The notes: generated by a model from the sequence alone, not told the origin. A stretch of 64,000 nucleotides of DNA from Streptomyces fuscichromogenes (GCF_014645815.1 NZ_BMML01000022.1:124001-188000); one strand, 5' to 3'; shown: positions 1 through 8,869, numbered from the stretch's first letter. Program-made: numbers and translations.

Positions 1-455
1 CCGAGGGCAAGCCCCTCCCGGGCGTCGTGCTCGACGTCTGGCAGGCCGACGCCGACGGCGCCTACGAAGCCCAGCTCCCGGAGATCGACGAGGCCCGGCT
101 TCGGGCCAAGTACCGCACCCGTGAGGACGGCACGTACTGCATCCGCACCATCGCGCCGCGCGGTTACGCCATCCCCATGGACGGCCCTGTCGGCGACCTG
201 ATGCGCAAGACGGACATCAGCCACTTCCGGCCCGCGCACGTCCACTTCCTCATCGACGAGCCCGGCTACCGGAAGCTGACCACCCACCTGTTCCAGGAGG
301 GCGGCCAGTACCTGGAGTCCGACGTCGTCTTCGGCACCAAGGACGCGTTGATCACCCCCTTCGCCGAACGGCCGGCGGGCGCCGCTCCGGACGGCGGCAC
401 GATCGAGGTGGCGTACCTGCGGGCCGAGTACGACTTCGTCCTGCAACCCGGCTGA
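1..455 (+). CDS. Intradiol ring-cleavage dioxygenase (catechol/hydroxyquinol 1,2-dioxygenase type), 3' part only
   Basis: The 5' end lies outside the window; the reading frame is open from base 3. This is the catalytic C-terminal domain of a non-haem Fe(III) dioxygenase that cleaves catechol- or hydroxyquinol-type rings between the hydroxyls, giving muconate or maleylacetate-type products. All four family iron ligands can be placed: Tyr in DGAYEAQ, Tyr in PRGYAIP, and the two His of RPAHVHF. DGPVGDLM and the terminal YLESDVVFG are also typical. The last residues before TGA at 453-455 are normal for the family, so the visible part is intact. Catechol and hydroxyquinol enzymes cannot be separated without the N-terminal half. 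Confidence 0.88.
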   Translation, partial: EGKPLPGVVLDVWQADADGAYEAQLPEIDEARLRAKYRTREDGTYCIRTIAPRGYAIPMDGPVGDLMRKTDISHFRPAHVHFLIDEPGYRKLTTHLFQEGGQYLESDVVFGTKDALITPFAERPAGAAPDGGTIEVAYLRAEYDFVLQPG

Positions 456-617
456 CCGCCCGGCGGGCGCCGGGATTCCTACGCCGGTTCGCCAGGGTTC
501 CGGGCTCCGATGCGGCCGGTGGGTGGGCAGGGGCGGTACGCATGGCGTTCATCGTGCAGCTCACTCCCTGTGCGGCGGTCGCCGAAAGCGCGGGCGATCG
601 TTCGCCCGCGGGGCAGG

Positions 618-758
618 TCAGGGGCGGAAGCGGTGAGCCGCCCCCGGCTTGAGGGCGAGGACGGCGTCGGCGGACAGCGAACCGAAGCTCATCGCCGAGA
701 CGTTGAGCAAGGACCTGTCGTAGGGCCTGGTGGAGTCCGGGCCGCCGATGCGGACCCG
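618..758 (-). pseudogene. Remnant of an FMN-binding glutamate synthase domain protein
   Basis: About 46 codons on the minus strand match the start of the glutamate synthase FMN/central domain: RVRIGGPDSTRPYD followed by LLNVSAMSFGSLSADAVLAL. The match ends abruptly in GAAHRFRP and a stop at 618-620; the rest of the domain is absent, as is any start codon. The piece is read through in frame from the broken LuxR gene upstream, which is fortuitous. It is a dead fragment left by a deletion or rearrangement. Confidence 0.6.
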
Positions 759-944
759 GGGTTCCTCCGCCCCGGCTCCAGGGATCGTGCGTCTCCGCGA
801 CGACGGCGAGAGAAGCGACCGCGGTTGCGATGCGCCGTGCGGGCTTTTCCCTTGCCGTTCCTCCTTGTACCGGCGATCGCCAGTACGAAAAGTGTTGATC
901 TGGAGGGATACCCGCACCTCGCGTGATCTGGTGACCTGGTCGGC

Positions 945-1985
945 CGCTCGATCGCCACCCGGGTCAGCTCGACCCGTGAGTTGATGCCGAGCTTGGTGAA
1001 GATGTGCTTCATATGGGTGCTGACGGTGTGCACGGACACGTAAGAGCCGGTCGGCGATGGCCCGGTTGGTCAGGCCCTCGACGACCAGCGGGATGAGTTT
1101 CCGCTCGGATTCGGTCAGGTTCGCCCACCCCTGGGGGCCGACCGTGTGGGTGCGCACGGGGGCCGTACGCACACCGAGCCGGCTCAGCCGTCCTCTGATC
1201 CTCTCCTGGTCGTGTCCGGCGCCACAGTCCGATGCCAGGCGGCCCGCTTCTTCGAAGTACCGGATCGCCGACGCGGTGTCGCCCGCTTCCGTCATCAGCT
1301 CGGCGAGGTCCTCACAGGCCGCCGCCGGCGCCAGCGGTCTGCCGGTGTTCCGGTAGCCGGTGACGGCGGACGCCAGCGCGCCGGAGTCGTGGTGCAGCAG
1401 GCCGTCCAGGTGGGCGTGGACGGCCCCGATGATCTGCCGGCTGCCGTCCTGCTCGGCCAGGTCGAGCAGTGCGTCCGACACGGTCCGGGCGAGGGCCGCG
1501 TCCCCGCCGCGGAGGGCGATGCGTACGATCTCGGGCCAGTGGGACGGGGGCAGCGCCAGCAGGCGCGCGGGTTCGTGACGCGCGAAGCTCTCCGCCAGTA
1601 CCGCCGCCGCGCCGGATTCGCGCTCGGCGTCCGCCAGGCAGGCGCGGGCCAGTGACACCCAGGGGCCGTACCGCTGGGTGAGCGCGCCGGAGCCGGTGTC
1701 CGCGGTGCCGAGGTGCTCCTTGGTCCTGGCGAGGAAGCCGCGTCTGATCTCCACCAGCGCCAGGATCGCGCGGGCCTGCGGATTCGGCAGGGTGATCTCG
1801 AGTTCGTCCGCCACCGTCAGACTGGCCTCGGCCTCCACCGCCGCGTCGTCCAGCGCGCCCTGTTCGAGGAGCGCGCATACGCGGGCGGCGTGCCAGTGGG
1901 GCAGCGACCAGCCCAGGCCCAGCGCCTCCGCCGCCACCCTCTGCATCGGCGTCGGCCAAGGACTCGCCCTCGTTCTCCAACGCTG
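945..1985 (-). pseudogene. Broken LuxR-family (LAL-like) regulator, C-terminal half
   Basis: The minus-strand translation shows an alpha-helical repeat region (ALGLGWSLPHWHAARV, then TPR-like helices) leading to a LuxR HTH: LTESERKLIPLVVEGLTNRA. At 1042-1043 one extra base breaks the frame inside the HTH. Removing it restores DRLYVSVHTVSTHMKHIFTK followed by LGINSRVELTRVAIE in the adjacent frame. The AAA-ATPase N-terminal half expected for LAL regulators is missing, and a second frame change near 1945 is likely because ENEGESLADA lies in another frame there. Either a sequencing error or a real mutation could explain the single base, but the missing N-terminal half makes it a pseudogene regardless. 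Confidence 0.7.
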
Positions 1986-2102
1986 ACGCGATTCCTTGGC
2001 ATCGCCGCCGGTACCGGCCTCAAGCCCGCCGTCGGCTGGCCCGAGGGCGCAGGCAATGGCATGTCTTGACAGCACAGAGGCGGGTATCCAGGATGAGAAA
2101 AT

Positions 2103-2786
2103 ATGGAAACTAACTCAGTTTCAAAAGTTTCCGAGGGTGGCGAGCGGCGTGTCGATGTGATCGTGGAGGCGGCCGGTCGGCTGTTCTTCGCGCCGGGCCT
2201 CGCGCCCGTGAGCATGGACGAACTCGCTCGCGAGCTCGGGATGAGCAAGAAGACGATCTATCGCCACTTCCCGGACAAGCGCAGCCTGCTGGCCGCGGTG
2301 CTGGACCGGCAGTTCGCGGCGGTGGAGGACACGCTGCTGGCCGCGGCCGAGGACACGGAAGGGCAGCCCTTCGATGTGCGGGTCCAGCGATTCCTGGTCG
2401 CCGCGGGCACCGAGCTCGGCCGGATCGGCGCGGCCCAGCTCGCCACCGGACGCGGCGGCGACGCGATGCTGCGCCAGTACGTGGAGCAGCGTGTCGACAC
2501 GGTGATCTACCGGCGCATCGACGAACTGTTCCGCCTCGGGCACCGGGAGGGGCTGCTGCTCGCGCCTCCCGAACTGCTCTTCGAGATCACCCGCGGCGCG
2601 CTGGAGCGCCTGTTCACCTCCCGGTTGCCGCACGATCTGGACTGGACCGCGGCTGAACTGCTGCGGGCCACCGTCGACACGGTGCTCTACGGAGCGATCC
2701 GCCCCACCCGCACCGGCGGCGAGGACGTTCGACTCGGGGCGGCCATTCCGGCAGCCCGTGACGATGACAAGGAGGTGAACCCATGA
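2103..2786 (+). CDS. TetR-family transcriptional regulator
   Basis: A 227-aa protein with an N-terminal TetR helix-turn-helix at about residues 18-62 (PVSMDELARELGMSKKTIYRHF); the rest is an all-helical ligand domain without recognisable specificity. The ATG at 2103 is preceded by AGGATGAG. The gene ends in an ATGA overlap with the SDR at 2783, so the two are co-transcribed and the regulator probably controls its own operon. An inverted repeat covers its first codons (2106-2122). A GTG at codon 6 is an alternative start. Confidence 0.9.
   Translation: METNSVSKVSEGGERRVDVIVEAAGRLFFAPGLAPVSMDELARELGMSKKTIYRHFPDKRSLLAAVLDRQFAAVEDTLLAAAEDTEGQPFDVRVQRFLVAAGTELGRIGAAQLATGRGGDAMLRQYVEQRVDTVIYRRIDELFRLGHREGLLLAPPELLFEITRGALERLFTSRLPHDLDWTAAELLRATVDTVLYGAIRPTRTGGEDVRLGAAIPAARDDDKEVNP
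2106..2122. promoter_or_regulatory. Candidate operator overlapping the TetR start
   Basis: Perfect inverted repeat GAAACT-N5-AGTTTC at the beginning of the TetR frame. This is a plausible autoregulatory site if the true start is downstream (GTG codon 6) or if the repressor blocks elongation. The match is short and could be chance. Confidence 0.35.
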
Positions 2787-3538
2787 CCGGGACAGCCGGC
2801 AGGGTGGCCCTGGTGACAGGGGCCAGCAGCGGAATCGGCGCGGCCACCGCACGTGTTCTCGCCGGGCGAGGCATGCGCGTGGTGGTCAACTACCTCAGCA
2901 GCACCAAGGCGGCCGAGGAACTCGTGGCCGACATCGAGGCCGCCGGCGGCATGGCCATGGCCGTACCGGCCGACGTCCGCGACGCGGCGGCGGTCGACGC
3001 CATGGTCGAGCAGGTCCAGGGCGCGTGGGGCGGCGTCGACGTGCTCGTGCACAACGCGCTCATCCCGTACGCGGTCAAGTCGTTCCAGGACATGACCTGG
3101 GAGGAACTGGGCGGCAAACTCGACGCCGAGATGCACGCGGCGTACGCGGTCACCAAGGCCGTCCTGCCCCACATGACCGAACGGGGCTCGGGCCGGATCA
3201 TCTACCTCGGCACCGGCCTCAGCCGCCGGCCCCGGGCGGGCATGATCGCTCTGGGCACGGCCAAGGCGGCGCTGGAGCAGTTCGCCAGGTACCTCGCCCA
3301 GGAACTGGGGCCGCAGGGCGTCACGGTCAACGTCGTCTCGCCCGGACCGGTGGAGTCCCGTACCGCCGATGACGTGCTCGACGACGCGACGAGGCAGCGG
3401 CAGGTGGCCGCCACTCCCCTGGCGCGCCTGGCACACCCGGCCGATGTCGCCCTGGCGGTCGCCTTCTACGCCGACGAGGACAACGCGTTCATGACCGGCA
3501 CCACCGCCGCGGTCAACGGCGGAATGGCCATGTACTGA
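2783..3538 (+). CDS. SDR-family protein with a non-canonical active site
   Basis: A 251-aa short-chain dehydrogenase/reductase with an intact N-terminal dinucleotide motif TGASSGIG (residues 12-19). The catalytic positions deviate. The Tyr of YxxxK is Leu157 (LGTAK, with Lys161 kept), and the residue 13 upstream, normally Ser, is Thr144. The structural NNAG motif is HNAL. It may still bind NAD(P)H but should not do standard SDR chemistry; it could be a pseudo-enzyme, use another residue, or act on an unusual substrate. It overlaps the TetR gene by 4 bp and has a strong AAGGAGGT ribosome site just upstream. Confidence 0.88.
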   Translation: MTGTAGRVALVTGASSGIGAATARVLAGRGMRVVVNYLSSTKAAEELVADIEAAGGMAMAVPADVRDAAAVDAMVEQVQGAWGGVDVLVHNALIPYAVKSFQDMTWEELGGKLDAEMHAAYAVTKAVLPHMTERGSGRIIYLGTGLSRRPRAGMIALGTAKAALEQFARYLAQELGPQGVTVNVVSPGPVESRTADDVLDDATRQRQVAATPLARLAHPADVALAVAFYADEDNAFMTGTTAAVNGGMAMY

Positions 3539-3607
3539 CGGTTCGCCGTCGCTGCGTCCGTGCCCGTCACGGGCGGGTGCCGGTGACACGAGCAAGGGAA
3601 CGTATTC

Positions 3608-4477
3608 ATGCACATGATCGATCTTGCCTACGTCGGGCGGGGCCTGCACGAGGAACTGGCCGCGTACATCGCCGACCAGGAGGACCTCTACGCCGACGAG
3701 GGCGTCCATGTCGCGCTGCGCGACGGCTGTACCTGGGGCGACGAGCGACTGCGCGGCGGCGCCACCATCGGGCTCGGCCGGGCACTGCTGTCCCGGCTGA
3801 CCGACGGCACTCCCTGGGTCGGACTGACGGTCAACACCCATCGCCCGCTGTTCTGGTTCCTTGCCCGCCCCGGTCTGAACTCCCTGGCCGACCTGGCCGG
3901 CCGGCGGCTGGCGGTACACGCCCCGCACACGGCCCCCGGGTGCTTCGCCCGGATCGTGCTGCGCAGGGCCGGTCTCGATCCGGACCGGGACATCCGGACG
4001 ATCGTCCGGGCTCCCGGTGACTACGGCATGGACCTGCGCCGGCTCCGCACCGGCGAGATCGACGCCGCGCTGGTCGGCAGCACCATGGCGCCGGAGGCGG
4101 TGGCCGCCGAGCACGGCTGGCAGGTGCTGGCCTGGGTGGGCGACCACTTCCGGATCCCCACCGTGGGCCTGGCCGTCGACACCACCTGCACCGACCCGGA
4201 CGACCCGGCGGTGCAGGCCGTGCTGCGGGCGCACCGGCGGGCCCTGAAGGTGATCCACGAGGACCCCGACACCACGGTGCGCCACATGCAGACGTTCCTC
4301 GGCGGACACACCCCGGACGAGATCAGAGCGCACTACGACACGTTCATCGCACCGCACTACACCACCGACGGCCAGGCGGACCTCGCGGTCGGGGAGGCCG
4401 CGATCACCGCGGTCGCCGCCGAACTCGGCGTGCCCGCCGCCGTCACCGCGGCCGAGTTCTATCGCACCGCGCCCTAG
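3608..4477 (+). CDS. Periplasmic-binding-fold protein without signal peptide (NMT1/SsuA-like)
   Basis: A 289-aa protein that resembles NMT1/THI5/SsuA-type substrate-binding proteins: LADLAGRRLAVHAPHTAPG around residues 97-115, then GEIDAALVGSTMAPEAV. It has no signal peptide or lipobox, so it should stay in the cytoplasm, and no permease or ATPase gene is beside it. Cytoplasmic members of this fold include enzymes, such as THI5-type pyrimidine synthase and dihydroxyphthalate decarboxylase; the nearby ring-cleavage dioxygenase makes an aromatic decarboxylase-like role conceivable, but this is inference. It lies 69 bp downstream of the SDR with its own AAGGGA site and is probably in the same operon. 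A second ATG two codons in is possible. Confidence 0.7.
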   Translation: MHMIDLAYVGRGLHEELAAYIADQEDLYADEGVHVALRDGCTWGDERLRGGATIGLGRALLSRLTDGTPWVGLTVNTHRPLFWFLARPGLNSLADLAGRRLAVHAPHTAPGCFARIVLRRAGLDPDRDIRTIVRAPGDYGMDLRRLRTGEIDAALVGSTMAPEAVAAEHGWQVLAWVGDHFRIPTVGLAVDTTCTDPDDPAVQAVLRAHRRALKVIHEDPDTTVRHMQTFLGGHTPDEIRAHYDTFIAPHYTTDGQADLAVGEAAITAVAAELGVPAAVTAAEFYRTAP

Positions 4478-4800
4478 GGACGGCCCCCTCTCGGACCGTG
4501 TGCGTCCGTCGGCGCCGCCGAGCGCGGAACGGGCCGGGGATCCGCCCCACGACCGGACTCACCGCAGAGAGTGACACCCGGAGCGCGGCTGACCAGGGTG
4601 CCCCCGAGAGCCGCCTCCCGCGAGGAGGGTCCGTCTCGCGGGAACGGGGGTGCGCGCGACCAGCGTCACCGTCACCAGGGACATCGGCGGCGGCGAAGCC
4701 CGGTTCGACCCGGCCGTGCTTGCCCGAAGTGACATCTCCGAGCCGGGCCCGAACGGCCTGTGCTCGCAGGATGTCTCCGGGGCGTCAGGCGCCCTTGTCG
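4478..4800. other. Intergenic stretch with no recognised gene
   Basis: These 323 bp lie between two convergent genes. I see no frame with family similarity, no clear terminator hairpin and no RNA gene. The only structure is the start of a 16-bp tandem duplication at its right edge. Confidence 0.5.
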
Positions 4801-4815
4801 TCAGGCGCCCTTGTC
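4784..4815. repeat. 16-bp tandem duplication across a stop codon
   Basis: GTCAGGCGCCCTTGTC occurs twice back to back (4784-4799 and 4800-4815). It covers the last codons and stop of the GlxA-type regulator, so each copy encodes KGA-stop on the minus strand. It is a recent slip duplication that leaves the protein end unchanged. Confidence 0.85.
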
Positions 4816-5805
4816 GTCGGCCGCGGTGTGCGTGGTGCGGAAGCGTGCCCGGTAGGCCCCCGGTGTGACGCCGAGGTTGCGTGTGAAGGCCCGGCGCAGC
4901 GACTCCGCCGAGCCGAAGCCGGTGCGCCGCGCCACCGTGGCCATGGGGTCGTCGCTCCCCTCCAGCATCGCCTGGGCGGCCTCCATACGGACCTGCTCCA
5001 CGTAGCGGGCCGGGGTCGTGGCCATCTCGTCGTGGAAGAGCCGCGTCATGTGACGGGGGCTCACACCCGCCCGGCGCGCCATGGCGGCAAGGGTGTGCGG
5101 GGCAGACGGATCTTCGGCGACCGCGTCCAGGACCCGGCGCAGCATCTCCTGTCTCGCGCGTGGAGTGTGGGTGCGGACGCTGAACTGCGACTGGCCTCCC
5201 GGCCGTTGCATGAAGACGACCATGTCCTTGGCCACGGCGCGGGCGACATCGGCGCCGAGGTGCTCCTCGACCAGGGCGAGCGAGAGGTCGATGCCCGAAC
5301 TGACGCCCGCGGAGGTCATGATGTGGCCGTCGCGTACGAACAGGGCATCGGCTTCCACGGTCACCTGCGGGTAGCGCAGGGCGAGTTGGTCGGCGAAGCG
5401 CCAGTGCGTGGTGGCCCTGCGTCCGTCGAGCAGCCCGGCCGCGGCGAGAAGGAAGGCGCCGGTGCAGATGGACGCGGTACGGCAGCTGTGTGCGTCGAGC
5501 GCCTTCACGGCGTCCAGCAGGGCGTCGTCCTTCATGAGGGAGGGCCACTCGGGGCCACCGGGGATGACGACCACGTCACCGGCCTCCTGCACCTGCGCGG
5601 CAGCCAGATCGACGTGCAGTCCGGTGCCGGCCGCGGTGACCACGTCGGCGCCGTCCGGGGAGACCATGCGGACGCGGAAACGACCGCCGAACTCGTTGGC
5701 CGTCGCGAACACCTCGATCGGACCGGTGACATCGAGCAGTCGTACGCCGGGGAAGACCAGCACGGTCACCAGCAGCGGCTTCCTGCCTGACGGCATGTCC
5801 TTCAT
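4801..5805 (-). CDS. GlxA-type AraC-family regulator with DJ-1/PfpI domain
   Basis: A 334-aa protein. Residues 10-175 form a DJ-1/PfpI (class I amidotransferase-like) sensor domain with VFPGVRLLDVTGPIEVF, VIPGGPEW and a nucleophile-like Cys114 in ASICTGAFLL. Residues 230-325 form an AraC double HTH (LAAMARRAGVSPRHMTRLF; VARRTGFGSAESLRRAF). The start at 5805 is chosen because GGGAGG sits at ideal spacing upstream; a frame extension to 5862 lacks such a site and would place its start codon inside the palindrome at 5847-5867. No target gene is obvious, since the neighbour at 6110 is divergent and carries a TDT transporter. Confidence 0.9.
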   Translation of the reverse strand: MKDMPSGRKPLLVTVLVFPGVRLLDVTGPIEVFATANEFGGRFRVRMVSPDGADVVTAAGTGLHVDLAAAQVQEAGDVVVIPGGPEWPSLMKDDALLDAVKALDAHSCRTASICTGAFLLAAAGLLDGRRATTHWRFADQLALRYPQVTVEADALFVRDGHIMTSAGVSSGIDLSLALVEEHLGADVARAVAKDMVVFMQRPGGQSQFSVRTHTPRARQEMLRRVLDAVAEDPSAPHTLAAMARRAGVSPRHMTRLFHDEMATTPARYVEQVRMEAAQAMLEGSDDPMATVARRTGFGSAESLRRAFTRNLGVTPGAYRARFRTTHTAADDKGA

Positions 5806-5846
5806 CGTGCGCCTCCCGGAGGGACCGGCTCCCACCCTAGGCTTCA

Positions 5847-5867
5847 CGGGTTTGATTTTCAAACCCG
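5847..5867. promoter_or_regulatory. Perfect palindrome upstream of the GlxA-type regulator
   Basis: Arms CGGGTTTGA and TCAAACCCG flank a 3-nt centre (TTT) about 42 bp upstream of the regulator start, in the divergent intergenic region. It is a good candidate for an autoregulatory or shared operator. Confidence 0.6.
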
Positions 5868-6109
5868 AGGTGGGGCGTCACGACGGTGCCACCCGCCCGG
5901 TGTCGCGATGTCCTGGTGTGAGGGTGTCATGGCGCGCGCTGTTCTGTGGCGGAAGCCGGGCCGCGCCATAGCGTCGCAGGCACAGACGGGCCGACGGTCC
6001 CTGCCGTGTCCCCGTGCGCTGCCGGGTGCGGTCCGGCCGGTCGGCCGGTCACCGTCACCAGTGGTGGGCGGTGGCGAATCCGACACGACAAGGGAAGGCA
6101 CCGCGCACC

Positions 6110-7249
6110 GTGGCACCCCACTCCAGTACCAGCCGGCCGATCCTGTCCCAGGGCGACCCGGTTCCGAGCCGGTCCGTACATGCCCGTGACCGCCCGGCCG
6201 GGGCGCACGGCAGGCGACGGGGCGATCTCGCTCCCAGCTGGTTCGCGGCCGTCATGGGCAGCGGAATCGTGGCGGCCGCGGCCGCCACCCTGCCCCGCGG
6301 ATTCCCCGGGCTCGGCGGGGCCGCCACCGCGGTCTGGGCGGGGGCCGCGCTGCTGCTGGCCGTGCTGGCCGGCAACTACGTCGCGCAGCAAAGGCTCCGG
6401 GTGCATGCCGGTGATCCGGTACTGGCCCAGTTCTTCGGGGCGCCGCCGATGGCGCTGCTCACCGTCGGTGCCGGGACACTGCTGCTCGGCCGACGGCTGA
6501 TCGGGGAGCGGGCGGCGGTGGACGTGGACTGGGTGCTGTGGTCGGCCGGTACGGTGCTGGGCCTCGCCACCGCCTGCACGGTCCCGTACCTGATGGTCAC
6601 GCGGCACCGTTTCACCCCGGACGCGGCGTTCGGCGGCTGGCTGCTGCCGGTGGTACCGCCGCTGGTCTCCGCCGCGACGGGCGCGCTGCTCGTCCCGCGG
6701 GCACCGGCCGGACAGGTACGGCTGGCCCTGGTGCTGAGCTGCTACGCGATGCTCGGCCTCGGACTGGTCGCGGTCCTGCTGGTGCTGGCCATGGTGTACA
6801 GCCGACTGGTGCATCACGAGGCGCCCGGCGGTGCGGTGGTGCCCACGGTGTGGATCGGGGTGGGGGCGCTGGACCAGGCGGTCACGGCGCTGGGCACGTT
6901 GGCCACGGCGGCACCGAGCGCGCTGCCCGCCCCGTACGCGCGCGGGACCGCGGTCGCGGCGCTCCTGGGCGGGCTCGGGATCTGGGGCTTCGCCCTGCTG
7001 TGGCTGGTACTGGCCACGGCGCTGACCGTGCGGGAGGTCCGCAGGGGGCTGCCCTTCGCACCCACCTGGTGGTCCTTCATCTTCCCCCTCGGCGCCGCCG
7101 TCACCGGCACCAGCGCGCTCGCCACCCGGACCGGCTCGCAGCTGTTCGTCTGGACTGCCGTCGTCCTGTACGTCCTGCTCGTCGCCGCCTGGGCGGTGGT
7201 CGCCTGGCACTCCCTGCGCCACGTGGCTGTCCGGCGGCGTGGGCGCTGA
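6110..7249 (+). CDS. TDT-family membrane protein (tellurite resistance/dicarboxylate transporter type)
   Basis: A protein of about 379 aa with roughly ten hydrophobic segments typical of TehA/Mae1-like TDT proteins. It begins with the hallmark SWFAAVMGSGIV near residue 45; a later TWWSFIFPLGAAVTGTSAL segment is also diagnostic. Members move C4-dicarboxylates, sulfite or anions, but substrate cannot be read from sequence. The GTG at 6110 is preferred because GGGAAGG lies upstream; the Arg/Pro-rich stretch before it looks non-coding. It is convergent with a second TDT gene at 7271-8830, with only 21 bp between them. Confidence 0.8.
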   Translation: MAPHSSTSRPILSQGDPVPSRSVHARDRPAGAHGRRRGDLAPSWFAAVMGSGIVAAAAATLPRGFPGLGGAATAVWAGAALLLAVLAGNYVAQQRLRVHAGDPVLAQFFGAPPMALLTVGAGTLLLGRRLIGERAAVDVDWVLWSAGTVLGLATACTVPYLMVTRHRFTPDAAFGGWLLPVVPPLVSAATGALLVPRAPAGQVRLALVLSCYAMLGLGLVAVLLVLAMVYSRLVHHEAPGGAVVPTVWIGVGALDQAVTALGTLATAAPSALPAPYARGTAVAALLGGLGIWGFALLWLVLATALTVREVRRGLPFAPTWWSFIFPLGAAVTGTSALATRTGSQLFVWTAVVLYVLLVAAWAVVAWHSLRHVAVRRRGR

Positions 7250-7270
7250 CGTACGTGCCGGGACCGGCAT

Positions 7271-8830
7271 CTACGGCGAAGGCGGAGGCGGAGGCGGTGC
7301 CGAGGCCGCGCTCCGCGGGCGGGCCGCGGGTCCCGTCCCGGCAGCGGAGCCATGGGCGGTGCTGCGGCGGGGCCGGAGCCTGGCGGCCACCATGGCGGCG
7401 AACACCACGGCCCAGAACGCCGCGGCGACCCAGGCCTCCCAGCGGCCCGCATCCGTCAGCCACGAGGTTCCGGTCGCGCGTCCCAGCTCGTGCGTGGTGA
7501 CCGCGTACATACCGACCGGGAAGACGAGGTTCCACCAGCCGAGCTCGTAGCGCAGCGGAATGCGGCGCAGTGCGTGCCGCCACACGCCCAGCGCCAGCAG
7601 GAGCGGGATCAGCCAGCTGGAGAACGACCACAGGACGACGGACGACCCGACGACAAGGGGGCGGGACAGCATCGTGCTGCCCGGCGGAAGTGCGATCAGC
7701 CGCACACCGGCGAGCACGGCGATCGCCGCCGCCCCCATGAAGATCCAGACGGATGTCATGAGGCCTTCCGGCTGCACCGGCCGGGCCAGCAGCCGGGTCA
7801 GGACGATGGCCGCGACCAGCAGGTACTGCATCAGCCCGACACCCCAGCACACCACCGCCAGCACGGGCAGCAGGTGCCCCTGGGTCACCCGGGCCAGCGA
7901 GGCCGCCGCGACCGCCACCGACTCCGATCCCACCGCCCACAGGAACCAGGTGCCGTTCACCTGGTCGAGCGAGGGACCTCGCTTCAAAGTGGTGATCAGC
8001 GCGAGCGGAACACCGTAGTCCAGCAGCAGCCACCCCAGCGTCCCGAAGGCCAGGAACGCCCCGGCGACGGCGGTGTGGCCGTCCGGCACGAGACGCGCGG
8101 CCAGCACGTTGGCGGAGATGGCCAGGGTGAGGAAGGCGAAGCCGCGCGGCCCGACGAGGTCCGCGACGAACCGCTCGCGGCGGCGCAGCAGCCGCCAGCC
8201 GTAGGCGGGCACCAGCAGCGCGAAGCCGACGAGGGCCACCCACAGCAGTACGGCGGAGGCGGTTCCGGCGCCGATGACGTACAGGGCCGTGGAGACGATG
8301 CCGGTACCCATGACGAATGCGAGCGCGCCCGCGTTGAGGTCGGTCACGGCGGCGGAGACGGCGGCCCGCTGTCCGGGCGGGCGGGAACTTCTGTGCTCGG
8401 CCGGGCCGGAACCGCTGTGTCCGGGCTCGGGAGGCACGGCAACCGGACGCTGTTCGTCGCGAGGGCCCGGTTCGGTGAGCCATTCGGCGAGGACGGCGGC
8501 GTGGCTGTGGCCCGTGTCCTGAGTGGCGGTCAGCAGGGTGAGGCTGCGGTGCTCGGCCAGACTTCGCAGCCGGGCGGCCGCGTGCCGGTGCCGTTGATCG
8601 CCGAGTTCGGTGAGGTAGCGGCGGCGGAACTCGTCGAACTGCAGCGGGTTGCGGCCGTACCAGCGCTGGAGTTCGGCGGAGGGTGCGACCTCCCGGAGCC
8701 ACTCGTCGAGCGCCGCGCCCTGTCGGCGCATGCCGTCCGGCCAGATCCGGTCGACCAGCACCCGCTTGTCGACCCGGCGTGCCTCGGCAGGCGTCTGCTC
8801 ACCGATCCTGCGGCAGGTGATCTCGGCCAT
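7271..8830 (-). CDS. DUF488-TDT fusion membrane protein
   Basis: A 519-aa protein with two unrelated parts. Residues 1-120 are a YeaO-like DUF488 domain (VDRIWPDGMRRQGAALDEWL, LTATQDTGHSHAAVLAEWL). After a Pro/Gly/Arg linker (about 121-160) comes a ten-helix TDT-family transporter (ALAFVMGTGIVSTALY; GWWNLVFPVGMYAVTTHELG). The C-terminus is Ala/Pro-rich and disordered. ATG at 8830 follows GGAGG. DUF488 proteins are small soluble proteins of unclear function; the fusion suggests a cytoplasmic domain that gates or is fed by the transporter. The continuous frame and uniform codon use argue against a frameshift artefact. Confidence 0.85.
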   Translation of the reverse strand: MAEITCRRIGEQTPAEARRVDKRVLVDRIWPDGMRRQGAALDEWLREVAPSAELQRWYGRNPLQFDEFRRRYLTELGDQRHRHAAARLRSLAEHRSLTLLTATQDTGHSHAAVLAEWLTEPGPRDEQRPVAVPPEPGHSGSGPAEHRSSRPPGQRAAVSAAVTDLNAGALAFVMGTGIVSTALYVIGAGTASAVLLWVALVGFALLVPAYGWRLLRRRERFVADLVGPRGFAFLTLAISANVLAARLVPDGHTAVAGAFLAFGTLGWLLLDYGVPLALITTLKRGPSLDQVNGTWFLWAVGSESVAVAAASLARVTQGHLLPVLAVVCWGVGLMQYLLVAAIVLTRLLARPVQPEGLMTSVWIFMGAAAIAVLAGVRLIALPPGSTMLSRPLVVGSSVVLWSFSSWLIPLLLALGVWRHALRRIPLRYELGWWNLVFPVGMYAVTTHELGRATGTSWLTDAGRWEAWVAAAFWAVVFAAMVAARLRPRRSTAHGSAAGTGPAARPRSAASAPPPPPPSP

Positions 8831-8863
8831 GGCGCATCCTCCGGCCGCTCTCGCGATGGCAGC

Positions 8864-8869
8864 ATTTTA
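8864..8869 (-). promoter_or_regulatory. Possible -10 box of the DUF488-TDT gene
   Basis: TAAAAT on the minus strand within an AT-rich island upstream of the start at 8830. No convincing -35 box is visible at the usual distance. Confidence 0.3.

Noticed and set aside
4498..5790. Plus-strand frame over the GlxA-type regulator
   Set aside because: No motifs, and it is antisense to a complete DJ-1/AraC regulator with a good ribosome site.
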